Notes: generated by a model from the sequence alone, not told the origin. DNA of 7,251 nucleotides from Pseudomonadota bacterium (GCA_030591195.1 JAUVBO010000118.1:1-7251); one strand, 5' to 3'; shown: positions 1-6,615, numbered from the stretch's first letter. A program made the numbers and translations.

Positions 1-48
1 GACAACCGACGGTGACCGACGAGGCACCCGGCACGTAAGGATGTCAGC

Positions 49-52
49 GGAG
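49..52 (+). promoter_or_regulatory. Shine-Dalgarno favouring the ATG at 59 of mnmA
   Basis: GGAG lies six bases upstream of the ATG at 59. The alternative ATG at 41 has only AAGG directly against it and GAGG 17 bases away, neither at working distance. This is the reason for the shorter gene model. Confidence 0.5.
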
Positions 53-58
53 AGAGCG

Positions 59-1156
59 ATGGAGCGAGCGACGCAGGCGACGGAACCCAACCGCGGCACC
101 GCGCTGGTGGCAATGAGTGGCGGCGTCGACTCGAGCGTCGCGGCGGCCCTGCTGCAACGCGCGGGCTTCACCGTCAAGGGCGTCACCCTGCAGCTCTCCG
201 CGGTCCCGGGCACCGAGGAGGCCTGCCAGAGCGCAGCGGCGGCGGCCGAGCGGCTCGGCATCGACCACCTGGTGCTCGACGGCCGCGCTCCGTTCGACGA
301 GCGGGTGCTGCGTCCCTCGTGGGACGAGTACGCCGCCGGCCGCACGCCAAACCCGTGCATCGCCTGCAACGAGCGGGTCAAGCTCGAGCTGGTGGCCGCC
401 GAGGCCCGACGCCAGGGCGCCCAGGTGATCGCCACTGGCCACTACGCCCGGATCGAGCACTCTGATGACCGGCCCCCACGGCTGCTGCGCGGCCGCGACC
501 GCGGCAAGGACCAGTCCTACTTCCTCTGCCGCCTGACCCGCGAGCAACTCGAGCTGACCCGCCTGCCGCTCGGCGAGCTGACCAAGGACGAGGTGCGCCA
601 GCTGGCCCGGGAGCTGGGCCTGCCCCAGGCCGAGCGGCCCGAGAGCCAGGACGCCTGCATCGCTGGCCGGGACAACCTCGCCGAGACCCTGCGCCAGCGC
701 TTCGGCGCCGAGAGCCTGCCCGGCACCATCGTCGACGCCGCTGGGCGGCGGCTGGGCGAACACGCGGGGATCCACCACTACACCATCGGCCAGCGCAGGG
801 GGATCGGCGTGGCCCTCGGCCGCCGCGCCTACGTCGCCGCGATCGACGCCGCCAGCGCCCGCGTGACGCTGACCACCGACGGCGAGTCGCTGCGGTGCGA
901 GGCGCTGCGCGCCGTGGACGTGCGCTGGCACGCCGAGGTCCCGATCGGCCAGGCGGTCCGCGCCGCGGTTCAGGTGCGGTACCGAAGCCGCGCCGTGCCG
1001 GCGCTGGTCGAGCGCCTCGGCGAGCGAGAGGCGCTGGTGCGCTTCGACGGGGACCGCCCCCAGGCAGTCGCCCCCGGACAGGCGGTGGTCTTCTACGGCG
1101 GCCGCGACGACCAGCTGGTGCTCGGCGGTGGCTGGATCCGGGTCGACGATGCCTGA
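59..1156 (+). CDS. mnmA: tRNA-specific 2-thiouridylase MnmA
   Basis: This cytoplasmic enzyme uses ATP and a relayed persulfide sulfur to make 2-thiouridine at wobble position 34 of Lys, Glu and Gln tRNAs. Counting from the ATG at 59 (365 aa), the sequence shows the PP-loop SGGVDSS (20-26), the first catalytic Cys in NPCIAC (C100), GHYAR (127-131), GKDQSYFL (149-156), the second catalytic Cys in SQDAC (C200), YTIGQRRG (241-248) and a C-terminal beta-rich domain. Length is normal for the family. An in-frame ATG at 41 would add six residues. The ATG at 59 is preferred because GGAG at 49-52 sits six bases before it, whereas the ATG at 41 lacks a properly spaced Shine-Dalgarno; family members also begin close to the PP-loop. 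The 3' end overlaps mutM by eight bases. Family assignment is secure; only the start is uncertain. Confidence 0.96.
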   Translation: MERATQATEPNRGTALVAMSGGVDSSVAAALLQRAGFTVKGVTLQLSAVPGTEEACQSAAAAAERLGIDHLVLDGRAPFDERVLRPSWDEYAAGRTPNPCIACNERVKLELVAAEARRQGAQVIATGHYARIEHSDDRPPRLLRGRDRGKDQSYFLCRLTREQLELTRLPLGELTKDEVRQLARELGLPQAERPESQDACIAGRDNLAETLRQRFGAESLPGTIVDAAGRRLGEHAGIHHYTIGQRRGIGVALGRRAYVAAIDAASARVTLTTDGESLRCEALRAVDVRWHAEVPIGQAVRAAVQVRYRSRAVPALVERLGEREALVRFDGDRPQAVAPGQAVVFYGGRDDQLVLGGGWIRVDDA

Positions 1157-2003
1157 GCTGCCCGAGGTCGAGACCGTGGTCCGGCAGCTCGCGCCGGTGG
1201 TCACCGGGCATCGGGTCCGCTTGCTCAAGCTGCTCGACACCGCCCGGCTGAAGGTCGAGCGGCCCGCCCGCCTGCGTGGTCGGCGGGTGGCCGGTGTCCA
1301 GCGCGTGGGCAAGTGGGTCGTGCTGGTCCACGACGACCCCGATGGCGGCGGGGCGCCGCTCTACCTCGCGGTTCACCTGCGGATGACCGGGCGGCTGATC
1401 TGGCGACCCTCCACTGCCGCTGGTGCCCCGGCGACGCGACAGATCGAACGCACCCACCTGCGCGCCTGGCTCGGGCTCGAGCAGGGCCGGCTGCTGTTTT
1501 ACGATCCTCGCCGGTTCGGCGTGATCCGCCTGTTGACCTCCACCGACCCGATCGCCCCCGACGGCGTCGATCCCCTGCTCGACCGGTTCGGCCCGGCCGG
1601 TCTGGCGCGCCTGCTCGATGGCAGCCGGCAGCCGCTCAAGGCCTGGCTGCTGCGCCAGGACCGGCTGGTGGGCCTCGGCAACATCTACGCCTCGGAGATC
1701 CTCTTTCGGGCACGCCTGCACCCCGAGCGCGCGGCCGGGTCGCTCGATCGGACGGAGATCCGCCAGCTGCACCGCGCGACCCGGGGGGTGCTCGCCGAGG
1801 CGGTCAGCCACTGCGGCACGACCTTCTCCGACTTCCAGGGCGCCCACGGGACGGCCGGCTCCTACCAGCACTACCTCTCGGTCTACGGCCGCCAGGACCA
1901 GCCTTGTCCCGGCTGCGGCGCGCCGATCGAGCGTATCGTCCAGCACCAGCGCAGCACCTTCTTCTGTCCTCGTTGCCAGCGGTGCCCCGATCCGCAACAA
2001 TGA
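1149..2003 (+). CDS. mutM: formamidopyrimidine-DNA glycosylase (Fpg/MutM)
   Basis: This bifunctional base-excision repair enzyme removes 8-oxoguanine and formamidopyrimidines and nicks the abasic site. The 284-aa product starts MPELPEVE. The start is fixed by biology, because Pro2 must become the N-terminal nucleophile; an upstream in-frame GTG at 1128 would bury it. Visible features are P2 and E3, K55 in the beta-hairpin (RVGKW), HLRMTG (76-81, usually HLGMTG), DPRRFG (119-124), K164, GLGNIYASE (175-183) in the helix-two-turn-helix, and a C-terminal zinc finger with C253, C256, C273 and C276 spaced C-x2-C-x16-C-x2-C. R268 matches the catalytic Arg. An extra Cys279 follows the finger. The gene overlaps mnmA by eight bases and has no strong Shine-Dalgarno, so translation is probably coupled. 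Endonuclease VIII (Nei) is less likely because of the PELPEVE start and the overall match to Fpg. Confidence 0.96.
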   Translation: MPELPEVETVVRQLAPVVTGHRVRLLKLLDTARLKVERPARLRGRRVAGVQRVGKWVVLVHDDPDGGGAPLYLAVHLRMTGRLIWRPSTAAGAPATRQIERTHLRAWLGLEQGRLLFYDPRRFGVIRLLTSTDPIAPDGVDPLLDRFGPAGLARLLDGSRQPLKAWLLRQDRLVGLGNIYASEILFRARLHPERAAGSLDRTEIRQLHRATRGVLAEAVSHCGTTFSDFQGAHGTAGSYQHYLSVYGRQDQPCPGCGAPIERIVQHQRSTFFCPRCQRCPDPQQ

Positions 2004-2034
2004 CCGCCCGCTCGGGGGAAGCAGGATGCGGAGC

Positions 2035-2059
2035 TCACGTTACAGAAATCACGTTACAG
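2035..2059. repeat. 11-base direct repeat before the ferritin gene
   Basis: TCACGTTACAG occurs exactly twice, at 2035-2045 and 2049-2059, separated by AAA, giving a 14-base period. It lies in the mutM-ferritin gap, and its second copy overlaps the proposed -35 box. It could be a tandem operator for a regulator of the ferritin gene or a small chance duplication. The 14-base spacing is not a whole number of helical turns, which weakens the operator reading. I do not recognise the motif; it does not resemble a Fur box. Confidence 0.6.
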
Positions 2060-2081
2060 GGCCGACGCGCCCGGCGTAGAT
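2053..2081 (+). promoter_or_regulatory. candidate promoter of the ferritin gene
   Basis: GTTACA (2053-2058, four of six matches to TTGACA) is followed after 17 bases by TAGATA (2076-2081, three of six matches to TATAAT). The region is locally AT-richer than its surroundings. The -35 element falls inside the second repeat copy. A strong AAGGAG (2092-2097) eight bases before the ATG completes the leader. This is motif reading only. Confidence 0.35.
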
Positions 2082-2105
2082 ATCGGCGGAGAAGGAGACG
2101 GAAAC

Positions 2106-2624
2106 ATGGCACTCAGCGCGAAGATCCAACAGGCCCTCAACGAGCAGATCAACTACGAGCTCTACTCGGCCTATATCTACGCCGCGATGTCGGCGGACAT
2201 GACCTCGAAGAACCTCCCGGGCGCAGCCAACTGGTTCCGCCAGCAGGCCCACGAGGAGATCCTCCACGGGATGAAGCAGCACGACTACCTGCTCAACCGG
2301 GACGGCGAGGTGAAGCTCGCGGCGATCGAGGCACCGCCGAGCAGCTGGGAGACGCCGGTGGCGGCCTTCACCCACGCGCTCGAGCACGAGCGATCGGTCA
2401 CCGCCCGCCTCAGCACGATCTTCGAGCTCGCCGTCGCCGAGAAGGACCCGGCGACCCAGAACCTGATGCGCTGGTTCATCGACGAGCAGGTCGAGGAGGA
2501 GGCCTCGGTCAACGACCTGGTCCACAAGCTGAAGCTCGTCGGCAGCGATGGCGCGGGCGTGTACATGGTCGACCAGGAGCTCGCCGGACGGGCGGCGCCA
2601 GCGCCCCTCGACGCCAAAGCCTGA
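2106..2624 (+). CDS. ftnA: non-haem ferritin (FtnA-like)
   Basis: This iron-storage protein is expected to form a 24-subunit cytoplasmic cage that oxidises Fe(II) and stores it as a ferric mineral. The 172-aa product aligns with E. coli FtnA shifted by one residue: E18, E51, H54, E95 and Q128 match the dinuclear ferroxidase ligands, and E50, E127 and E131 match the third iron site. Y25 matches the conserved tyrosine near the centre. The motifs INYELYSAYIY, HEEILHGMK and DEQVEEEASV are typical of the ferritin four-helix bundle, and GVYMVDQEL near the end is the usual short fifth helix. A short Ala/Pro tail follows. No haem-ligand Met of bacterioferritin is evident. AAGGAG at 2092-2097 is well spaced to the ATG. 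The gene is probably transcribed from its own promoter and ends directly against the convergent acyltransferase gene. Confidence 0.95.
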   Translation: MALSAKIQQALNEQINYELYSAYIYAAMSADMTSKNLPGAANWFRQQAHEEILHGMKQHDYLLNRDGEVKLAAIEAPPSSWETPVAAFTHALEHERSVTARLSTIFELAVAEKDPATQNLMRWFIDEQVEEEASVNDLVHKLKLVGSDGAGVYMVDQELAGRAAPAPLDAKA

Positions 2625-3497
2625 TCAGGAGTGGACGATCGGGCCCCGCACGGACGGGCCGAGTGAGGCACGCACCTCGCGTTCCTGCTCGCCGAGCAGA
2701 CGGATCTCCTCCAGGACGTGATCGGAGAGCTGCTTCTGGACCCGCAAGGTGTTGCGGCGGCTGAGGAACTCGGAGAGGTCGAGCGGGGCTCCGGCGACGA
2801 TGATGATCGGCTTGCCGGTCCCATCGAAGTTGCCGCCTATCTGCTGGAACACCTCGTTACCCAGCCCGTTGATGAAGACCGGCAGCACCACCGGCTGGGC
2901 CTCCATGATCAGCTTGCCGACGCCCGGCTGGGCGCGCTGCAGATCGTACGGATCCGCACCGAGGCTTCGCTGGCCCTCTGGATGCACACCGACCACGGTC
3001 CCGGGAGACTGGAGCAGCTGGGACAGCCGTCGGAGGCCGTAGCGGTTGAAGTCCCGCTTGGACGGCTCGCGGAAGACCGGCGGATACATCGTCATCGCCG
3101 ACATCAGCAGGTTGACCAAGACCCCGGGGGCCCGGTCGTAAAAGAACTCCGCGCGCACCGGGAAATAGGTCCGCCGGAGCAGCTGGCTGGTACGATAGAG
3201 CCAGCAGTTGACCACGTAGAGGTCGAAGAAGCTGCGGTGGTTGCAGGCGAGCAGCACCCCGCGGCTCGGCCGGAAGTGGCGTAGCTTCTCGAAGCCCACC
3301 AGGTGAATCAGCCTCCGGGTGAAGAGGTGGACCCAGGTCATACCCACCGATCGGAGGAACGCCGAAGCGGTCGCCTTCGTCAGGGGGTTGGTGTTGACGA
3401 AGTCGACCAGCTCGAACGCGAAGCGCTCGAAGCGGTCGAGGCGCTCCAGCTGCTCGGGCGTCGGTCGTACTGACGGTCCGTCCATGGCGCCATTCAA
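2625..3497 (-). CDS. PlsC-like glycerolipid acyltransferase
   Basis: This is a membrane-associated acyltransferase of the PlsC/LPLAT superfamily, which moves acyl chains from acyl-CoA or acyl-ACP to a lipid or other alcohol acceptor. Counted from the TTG at 3497 (290 aa), it shows the H-x4-D catalytic motif NHRSFFD (86-92), a second block FPVRAEFFYD (112-121), HPEGQRS (172-178, the FPEGTRS motif) and PVFINGLG (206-213). Hydrophobic stretches around 126-142 and 200-212 suit membrane association; there is no signal peptide. An in-frame stop at 3504-3506 limits the start to TTG 3497 or ATG 3485 (286 aa); neither has a good Shine-Dalgarno, so the ATG is equally likely. The real substrate cannot be told: 1-acylglycerol-3-phosphate is the default, but HPEGQRS and the N-terminal extension differ from canonical PlsC. 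The gene stands alone, convergent to ferritin and divergent from the next gene. Confidence 0.9.
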   Translation of the reverse strand: MNGAMDGPSVRPTPEQLERLDRFERFAFELVDFVNTNPLTKATASAFLRSVGMTWVHLFTRRLIHLVGFEKLRHFRPSRGVLLACNHRSFFDLYVVNCWLYRTSQLLRRTYFPVRAEFFYDRAPGVLVNLLMSAMTMYPPVFREPSKRDFNRYGLRRLSQLLQSPGTVVGVHPEGQRSLGADPYDLQRAQPGVGKLIMEAQPVVLPVFINGLGNEVFQQIGGNFDGTGKPIIIVAGAPLDLSEFLSRRNTLRVQKQLSDHVLEEIRLLGEQEREVRASLGPSVRGPIVHS

Positions 3498-3507
3498 TAG
3501 TGCTCAG

Positions 3508-3528
3508 CGGCGGTCGTCAAGACCGTCG
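3508..3528. other. inverted repeat in the divergent intergenic region
   Basis: CGGCGGTC (3508-3515) can pair with GACCGTCG (3521-3528) across a five-base loop, with one G-U pair. It lies eleven bases outside the TTG start of the acyltransferase gene and between two divergent genes. It could be a small operator or a leader hairpin. At this GC content a stem of this size can arise by chance. Confidence 0.3.
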
Positions 3529-3550
3529 GCTCCTCCGGCGCGGACGCGGG

Positions 3551-3580
3551 TTGGCCCCTCCGCCGCCGAACAGGTAAGTT
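3551..3580 (+). promoter_or_regulatory. weak candidate promoter for the ROK/hydrolase-queC-queE genes
   Basis: TTGGCC (3551-3556, four of six to TTGACA) and TAAGTT (3575-3580, three of six to TATAAT) are separated by 18 bases. GGAG at 3589-3592 lies nine bases before the ATG at 3602. The divergent arrangement requires a promoter somewhere in 3498-3601, and this is the best match I see. Confidence 0.25.
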
Positions 3581-3601
3581 TGCCCGCTGGAGCTGCGCGA
3601 G

Positions 3602-5173
3602 ATGGCATCTGATCGTCCGACCTTGAGCTACGACCTCGGAGGGACCACCGTCAGCGTGGGGCTGGTCGCCGCCGACTCACGCCTGCAGGGTGCGGTGGTC
3701 GAGCGCGCGCTGACCTCGCCGTCGAGCCTCGAGGCGATCTCGGCCGACCTCGCGACGGCCACCGCCAACTGTCTCGCGCGCGCCGGGATCGCCGAGCAGA
3801 GCGACGCGTGCGTCGCCGGCGTCGCCGGCGCCCTGCCTGGCCCCTCCGACTACCACCATGGCACCAGCTGGATGCGCCACAAGCTGCCGGCGCTGTACGG
3901 CCGGACCCTCGCGACGCTGATCGGCCTGCCCGACCGCCCGCTGGCATTCATCAACGACGCGGTGGCCGCGGCCCTCGGCGAGGCGGTGGCCGGCGCTGCC
4001 CGGGACTGCTCCCGCTGCCTGGTGCTGACCCTCGGCACCGGGCTCGGCAGCTGCTATCTCGAAGGCGGAGAGCCGGTGGAGCACGGCCCCGGCGTCCCCC
4101 CGGGGGGACAGCTCTGGAACCAGCCCTTCGGCGGTTCCCCAGACACCACGGTCGAGGACGAGGTGGGCGCCGCCACGCTCGTCGAGCGCTACGGGCGGCT
4201 GCGCGGCGGCGAGCACCGGGCGCCAGAGCTGGTGGAGATCGCCGAGCGCGCCCGACGGGACGACCCGGTCGCCCGCGCGGTCTTCTCGCACCTGGCCCAC
4301 TCGCTGGCGATCGGCATCGCACCGAGCGTGCGCGACTTCGCCCCCGACCGGATCATCCTCGCCGGCGGCGTCGCGCGCAGCCATCAGCTCTTCGCCCCCG
4401 AGCTCGAGGCGGCGCTGGTGGATCTGGTTGGCGGCCGGCCGACGCCGGTGGTCGCCGCCCAGCTCGGCGCCGCCGCGCCGCTGGTCGGGGCCGCTCGGGC
4501 GCTGGCCGAGCGCGTCGCGCGCTTCGAGCGACGGCGGGTGATCTTCCTCCACGGCTTTGCCTCGAGCCCCGGCGCCTACAAGGCCGGGCGCTTCGTCAGA
4601 GCCCTCGCCCGACACGACGTGGCGGTGGAGGTCCCGGCCCTCGACGAGGGCGACTTCCGCGGCGTGACCCTCGCACGTCACCTCGCGCTGCTCGACCGGC
4701 TCACCGCCGGTCAGCCGCCCGGCTCGGTCCTGCTCGTCGGCTCGAGCTTCGGCGCCTACGCCGCCGCGCTCTTCGCCGAGCGCTCGGATCGCGTGGCGGC
4801 GATGGTGCTGATGGCCCCGGCCTTCGACTTCGCCCGCCGCTGGGCGGAGCGGCTCGGCCCGGAGCAGATGGCCCGCTGGGCGCGAGACGGCGAGATGTTG
4901 ACGATGCACTTCGGCAGCGGCCGCGAGGAGCCGATCGCCTGGGGGCTGATCACCGACGCGCGGACCCAGCCGCCGTACCCCGACGTGCGGGTGCCGACGC
5001 TCGTGCTCCACGGCGACCGGGACGACGTGGTGCCGCCGGAGAGCTCGCGGCGATTCGTCGCCGGCCGTCCGAACGCCGAGCTGGTCGTGCTCGACGCCGA
5101 CCACGGTCTCGCCGAGGCCACCGAGGAGATCCTCGACCGGGCGATCGCGTTCCTCGCCCCCTGGTGGCACTAA
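3602..5173 (+). CDS. ROK-family kinase domain fused to alpha/beta-hydrolase
   Basis: One uninterrupted 523-aa chain carries two enzymes. Residues about 7-305 form a ROK-type sugar kinase: DLGGTT (11-16, ATP phosphate loop), IND (117-119, D119 the expected catalytic base) in [21 protein letters not shown] (142-150, second phosphate loop) and ILAGGV (252-257). The usual zinc motif CxCGxxGC is absent, and GGQLWN (168-173) stands where most ROK kinases have GExGH, so glucose need not be the substrate. Residues about 311-523 form a YqiA-like esterase: HGFASSP (317-323, oxyanion region), nucleophile elbow GSSFG with S382, D474 in HGDRDDVVP, and H501 in DADHG, giving a complete triad. Only about five residues join the domains. 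No membrane segment or signal peptide is seen, so it should be cytosolic. queC follows after 19 bases, suggesting an operon. The domains are clear; substrates and joint role are unknown. Confidence 0.88.
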   Translation: MASDRPTLSYDLGGTTVSVGLVAADSRLQGAVVERALTSPSSLEAISADLATATANCLARAGIAEQSDACVAGVAGALPGPSDYHHGTSWMRHKLPALYGRTLATLIGLPDRPLAFINDAVAAALGEAVAGAARDCSRCLVLTLGTGLGSCYLEGGEPVEHGPGVPPGGQLWNQPFGGSPDTTVEDEVGAATLVERYGRLRGGEHRAPELVEIAERARRDDPVARAVFSHLAHSLAIGIAPSVRDFAPDRIILAGGVARSHQLFAPELEAALVDLVGGRPTPVVAAQLGAAAPLVGAARALAERVARFERRRVIFLHGFASSPGAYKAGRFVRALARHDVAVEVPALDEGDFRGVTLARHLALLDRLTAGQPPGSVLLVGSSFGAYAAALFAERSDRVAAMVLMAPAFDFARRWAERLGPEQMARWARDGEMLTMHFGSGREEPIAWGLITDARTQPPYPDVRVPTLVLHGDRDDVVPPESSRRFVAGRPNAELVVLDADHGLAEATEEILDRAIAFLAPWWH

Positions 5174-5179
5174 GAGACT

Positions 5180-5185
5180 AAGGAG
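5180..5185 (+). promoter_or_regulatory. Shine-Dalgarno fixing the TTG start of queC
   Basis: A perfect AAGGAG lies seven bases before the TTG at 5193. It sits in the 19-base gap after the ROK/hydrolase stop. It is the main reason for accepting the rare start codon, because no in-frame ATG or GTG occurs between it and the PP-loop. Confidence 0.8.
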
Positions 5186-5192
5186 CTGGACG

Positions 5193-5924
5193 TTGACCAC
5201 GGGCGAGCAGAAGAAGAAGGCGATCGTGCTGCTGTCGGGGGGACTCGACTCGACCACCTGCCTGGCGATCGCCAACGACCAGGGCTTCGCCAGCTACGCG
5301 CTGAGCCTGCGCTACGGCCAGCGCCACGAGGTCGAGCTGCAGGCGGCGGAGCGGGTGGCCGCAGCCCTCGGCGTGGTCGAGCACCTGACGGTGGACTTCG
5401 ACCTGCGCCTGATCGGCGGCTCGGCGCTGACCGACCCGACCGGCGACGTCGCGGTGCCCAAGGGCCGCGAGGCGAGCGAGATCGGCGAGGGGATCCCCGT
5501 GACCTACGTGCCGGCGCGCAACACGATCTTCCTCTCCTTCGCCCTCTCCTGGGCCGAGGTGCTCGGCGCGACCGACATCTTCATCGGGGTCAACGTGCTC
5601 GACTACTCGGGCTACCCCGACTGCCGCCCGGCGTTCATCGCCGCCTTCGAGCAGCTGGCTGCGACGGCGACGAGGCTCGGCGCCGGCGAGGGCCAGCAGA
5701 TCAAGATCCACGCGCCGCTGATGAAGCTCGACAAGGCGCAGATCATCCGCCGTGGCCTCGAGCTCGGCGTCGACTACGGACAGACCCACAGCTGCTACGA
5801 CCCCGCGTCAGACGGACAGCCCTGCGGCGCCTGCGACGCCTGCCACCTGCGGCGCAAGGGCTTCGCGGCCGCGGGCGTGGAGGACCCCTTGCTGGCTCCT
5901 GGCCGCGGGGAGCCAGCGCGATGA
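5193..5924 (+). CDS. queC: 7-cyano-7-deazaguanine synthase QueC
   Basis: QueC uses ATP and ammonia to turn 7-carboxy-7-deazaguanine into the nitrile preQ0, the late shared precursor on the route to queuosine in tRNA. The 243-aa protein has the N-type PP-loop LSGGLDSTT (14-22), YGQRH, the conserved block [24 protein letters not shown], and a C-terminal zinc site from C201, C211, C214 and C217 (HSCYDP then CGACDAC). Length is normal. Translation starts at TTG behind AAGGAG. The last codons form one arm of a hairpin that covers the queE ribosome binding site, and the stop overlaps the queE start as ATGA. It is probably cotranscribed with the upstream ROK/hydrolase gene. queD, queF and the tRNA-inserting tgt are not in the window and must lie elsewhere. 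No preQ1 riboswitch fits in the 19-base leader. Confidence 0.96.
   Translation: MTTGEQKKKAIVLLSGGLDSTTCLAIANDQGFASYALSLRYGQRHEVELQAAERVAAALGVVEHLTVDFDLRLIGGSALTDPTGDVAVPKGREASEIGEGIPVTYVPARNTIFLSFALSWAEVLGATDIFIGVNVLDYSGYPDCRPAFIAAFEQLAATATRLGAGEGQQIKIHAPLMKLDKAQIIRRGLELGVDYGQTHSCYDPASDGQPCGACDACHLRRKGFAAAGVEDPLLAPGRGEPAR
5891..5917 (+). promoter_or_regulatory. hairpin sequestering the queE Shine-Dalgarno
   Basis: GCTGGCTCC (5891-5899) and GGAGCCAGC (5909-5917) form a perfect 9-bp stem with a nine-base loop. The GGAG at 5909-5912, eight bases before the queE ATG at 5921, is the evident queE ribosome binding site and is entirely paired. Ribosomes finishing queC would open the stem, so it likely couples queE translation to queC. 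The pairing is seen directly; the function is inferred. Confidence 0.65.
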
Positions 5925-6577
5925 GCGCCGATCCGGAACTGCTGCGGGTCAACGAGATCTTCCTCAGCATCCAGGGGGAGTCGACCTACGCCGGCCGGCC
6001 CTGCGTCTTCGTCCGCACCACCGGCTGCCCGCTGCGCTGCCGCTGGTGCGACACGACCTACGCCTACGAGGAGGGCGACGAGCTGACGCTGGACGCGGTC
6101 GTCAAGCAGGTCGACGCCTACGGCGTGCCGCTGGTCGAGCTGACCGGCGGCGAGCCGCTGATCCAGCCGCCGGCGTTGACGCTGCTGCGCCGGCTCTGCG
6201 ACGCGGGTCTCGAGGTGCTGCTCGAGACCGGCGGCGCCTGGGACATCACCCCCGTCGACGAGCGGGTGGTGAGCATCATCGATCTCAAGTGCCCCGACTC
6301 GGGGATGTCGGGGCGAAACCGGCTCGAGAACCTCACGCTGCTCCGACCCCAGGATCAGGTCAAGCTGGTGCTCGCCAGCCGCCGGGACTACGAGTTCGCC
6401 CGCCAACTGCTCGCCGACCACGGGCTGGCCGCCGAGCGCGAGGTACTGCTCTCGCCAGTGCAGGGCGAGCTCGAGCCAGCCGACCTCGCGCGCTGGATCC
6501 TCGAGGACCGGCTGCCGGTCCGGCTCCAGCTCCAGCTCCACCAGCGGATCTGGCCCCCGGATACCCGGGGCGTCTGA
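5921..6577 (+). CDS. queE: 7-carboxy-7-deazaguanine synthase QueE
   Basis: QueE is a radical SAM enzyme that contracts the ring of 6-carboxy-tetrahydropterin to 7-carboxy-7-deazaguanine, the substrate of QueC encoded just upstream. The 218-aa protein has the QueE signature [11 protein letters not shown] (11-21), where the QGE is typical, the iron-sulfur cluster motif C-x3-C-x2-C at C36, C40 and C43 followed by DTTYA, and TGGEP (75-79) for SAM binding. The end contains the family's LQLHQRIWP block. Its start overlaps the queC stop as ATGA, and its ribosome binding site is buried in a hairpin. Length and motifs are those of the ordinary C-x3-C-x2-C type, not the variants with a long insertion in the cluster loop. 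It is the last gene of the operon as seen here. Confidence 0.96.
   Translation: MSADPELLRVNEIFLSIQGESTYAGRPCVFVRTTGCPLRCRWCDTTYAYEEGDELTLDAVVKQVDAYGVPLVELTGGEPLIQPPALTLLRRLCDAGLEVLLETGGAWDITPVDERVVSIIDLKCPDSGMSGRNRLENLTLLRPQDQVKLVLASRRDYEFARQLLADHGLAAEREVLLSPVQGELEPADLARWILEDRLPVRLQLQLHQRIWPPDTRGV
6555..6570 (+). terminator. weak stem-loop at the end of queE
   Basis: CCCCGG (6555-6560) pairs perfectly with CCGGGG (6565-6570) around the loop ATAC, five bases before the queE stop codon. Only TTT (6581-6583) follows, about ten bases on, so it lacks the U-tract of a standard intrinsic terminator. It may pause transcription or be a by-product of GC-rich coding. Confidence 0.25.
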
Positions 6578-6581
6578 CGCT

Positions 6582-6609
6582 TTGTCCGCGACAACGCATC
6601 GGGCACAAT
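6582..6609 (+). promoter_or_regulatory. candidate promoter of the lipoprotein gene
   Basis: TTGTCC (6582-6587, four of six to TTGACA) and CACAAT (6604-6609, four of six to TATAAT) are 16 bases apart in a locally AT-richer gap. The -10 box ends six bases before the ATG at 6616, so transcription would begin at or next to the start codon. Confidence 0.35.
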
Positions 6610-6615
6610 AGCGGG

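Noticed and set aside
1..38. Possible 3' end of an upstream gene ending TAA at 36-38 (…TVTDEAPGT)
   Set aside because: Only eleven codons are visible, with no recognisable motif and another open frame alongside, so it cannot be distinguished from noncoding sequence.
378..2000. Long open frame on the minus strand across mnmA and mutM
   Set aside because: It is a shadow of two well-supported genes: the product is low-complexity Arg/Gly/Pro-rich with no family motif, as expected opposite GC-rich codons.
2004..2034. Intrinsic terminator after mutM
   Set aside because: Only CCC/GGG-sized pairings are possible and no T-run follows.
2718..3284. Plus-strand open frame opposite the acyltransferase gene
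   Set aside because: The minus-strand frame carries the full NHRSFFD and HPEGQRS motifs; the plus-strand product is compositionally odd and has no start signal.
4538..5173. Separate translation of the hydrolase from GTG 4538
   Set aside because: No Shine-Dalgarno at proper distance precedes it, and the GTG encodes the Val of the first beta-strand, so an independent protein would lack its strand start.
5174..5192. preQ1 riboswitch before queC
   Set aside because: Such elements often precede queuosine genes, but the gap is only 19 bases and is filled by the Shine-Dalgarno; nothing resembling the aptamer is present upstream within coding sequence.
3677..5275. Long minus-strand open frame across the ROK/hydrolase gene
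   Set aside because: It lies antisense to both intact catalytic domains, and its translation has no recognisable motif; high GC suppresses stops in this frame.
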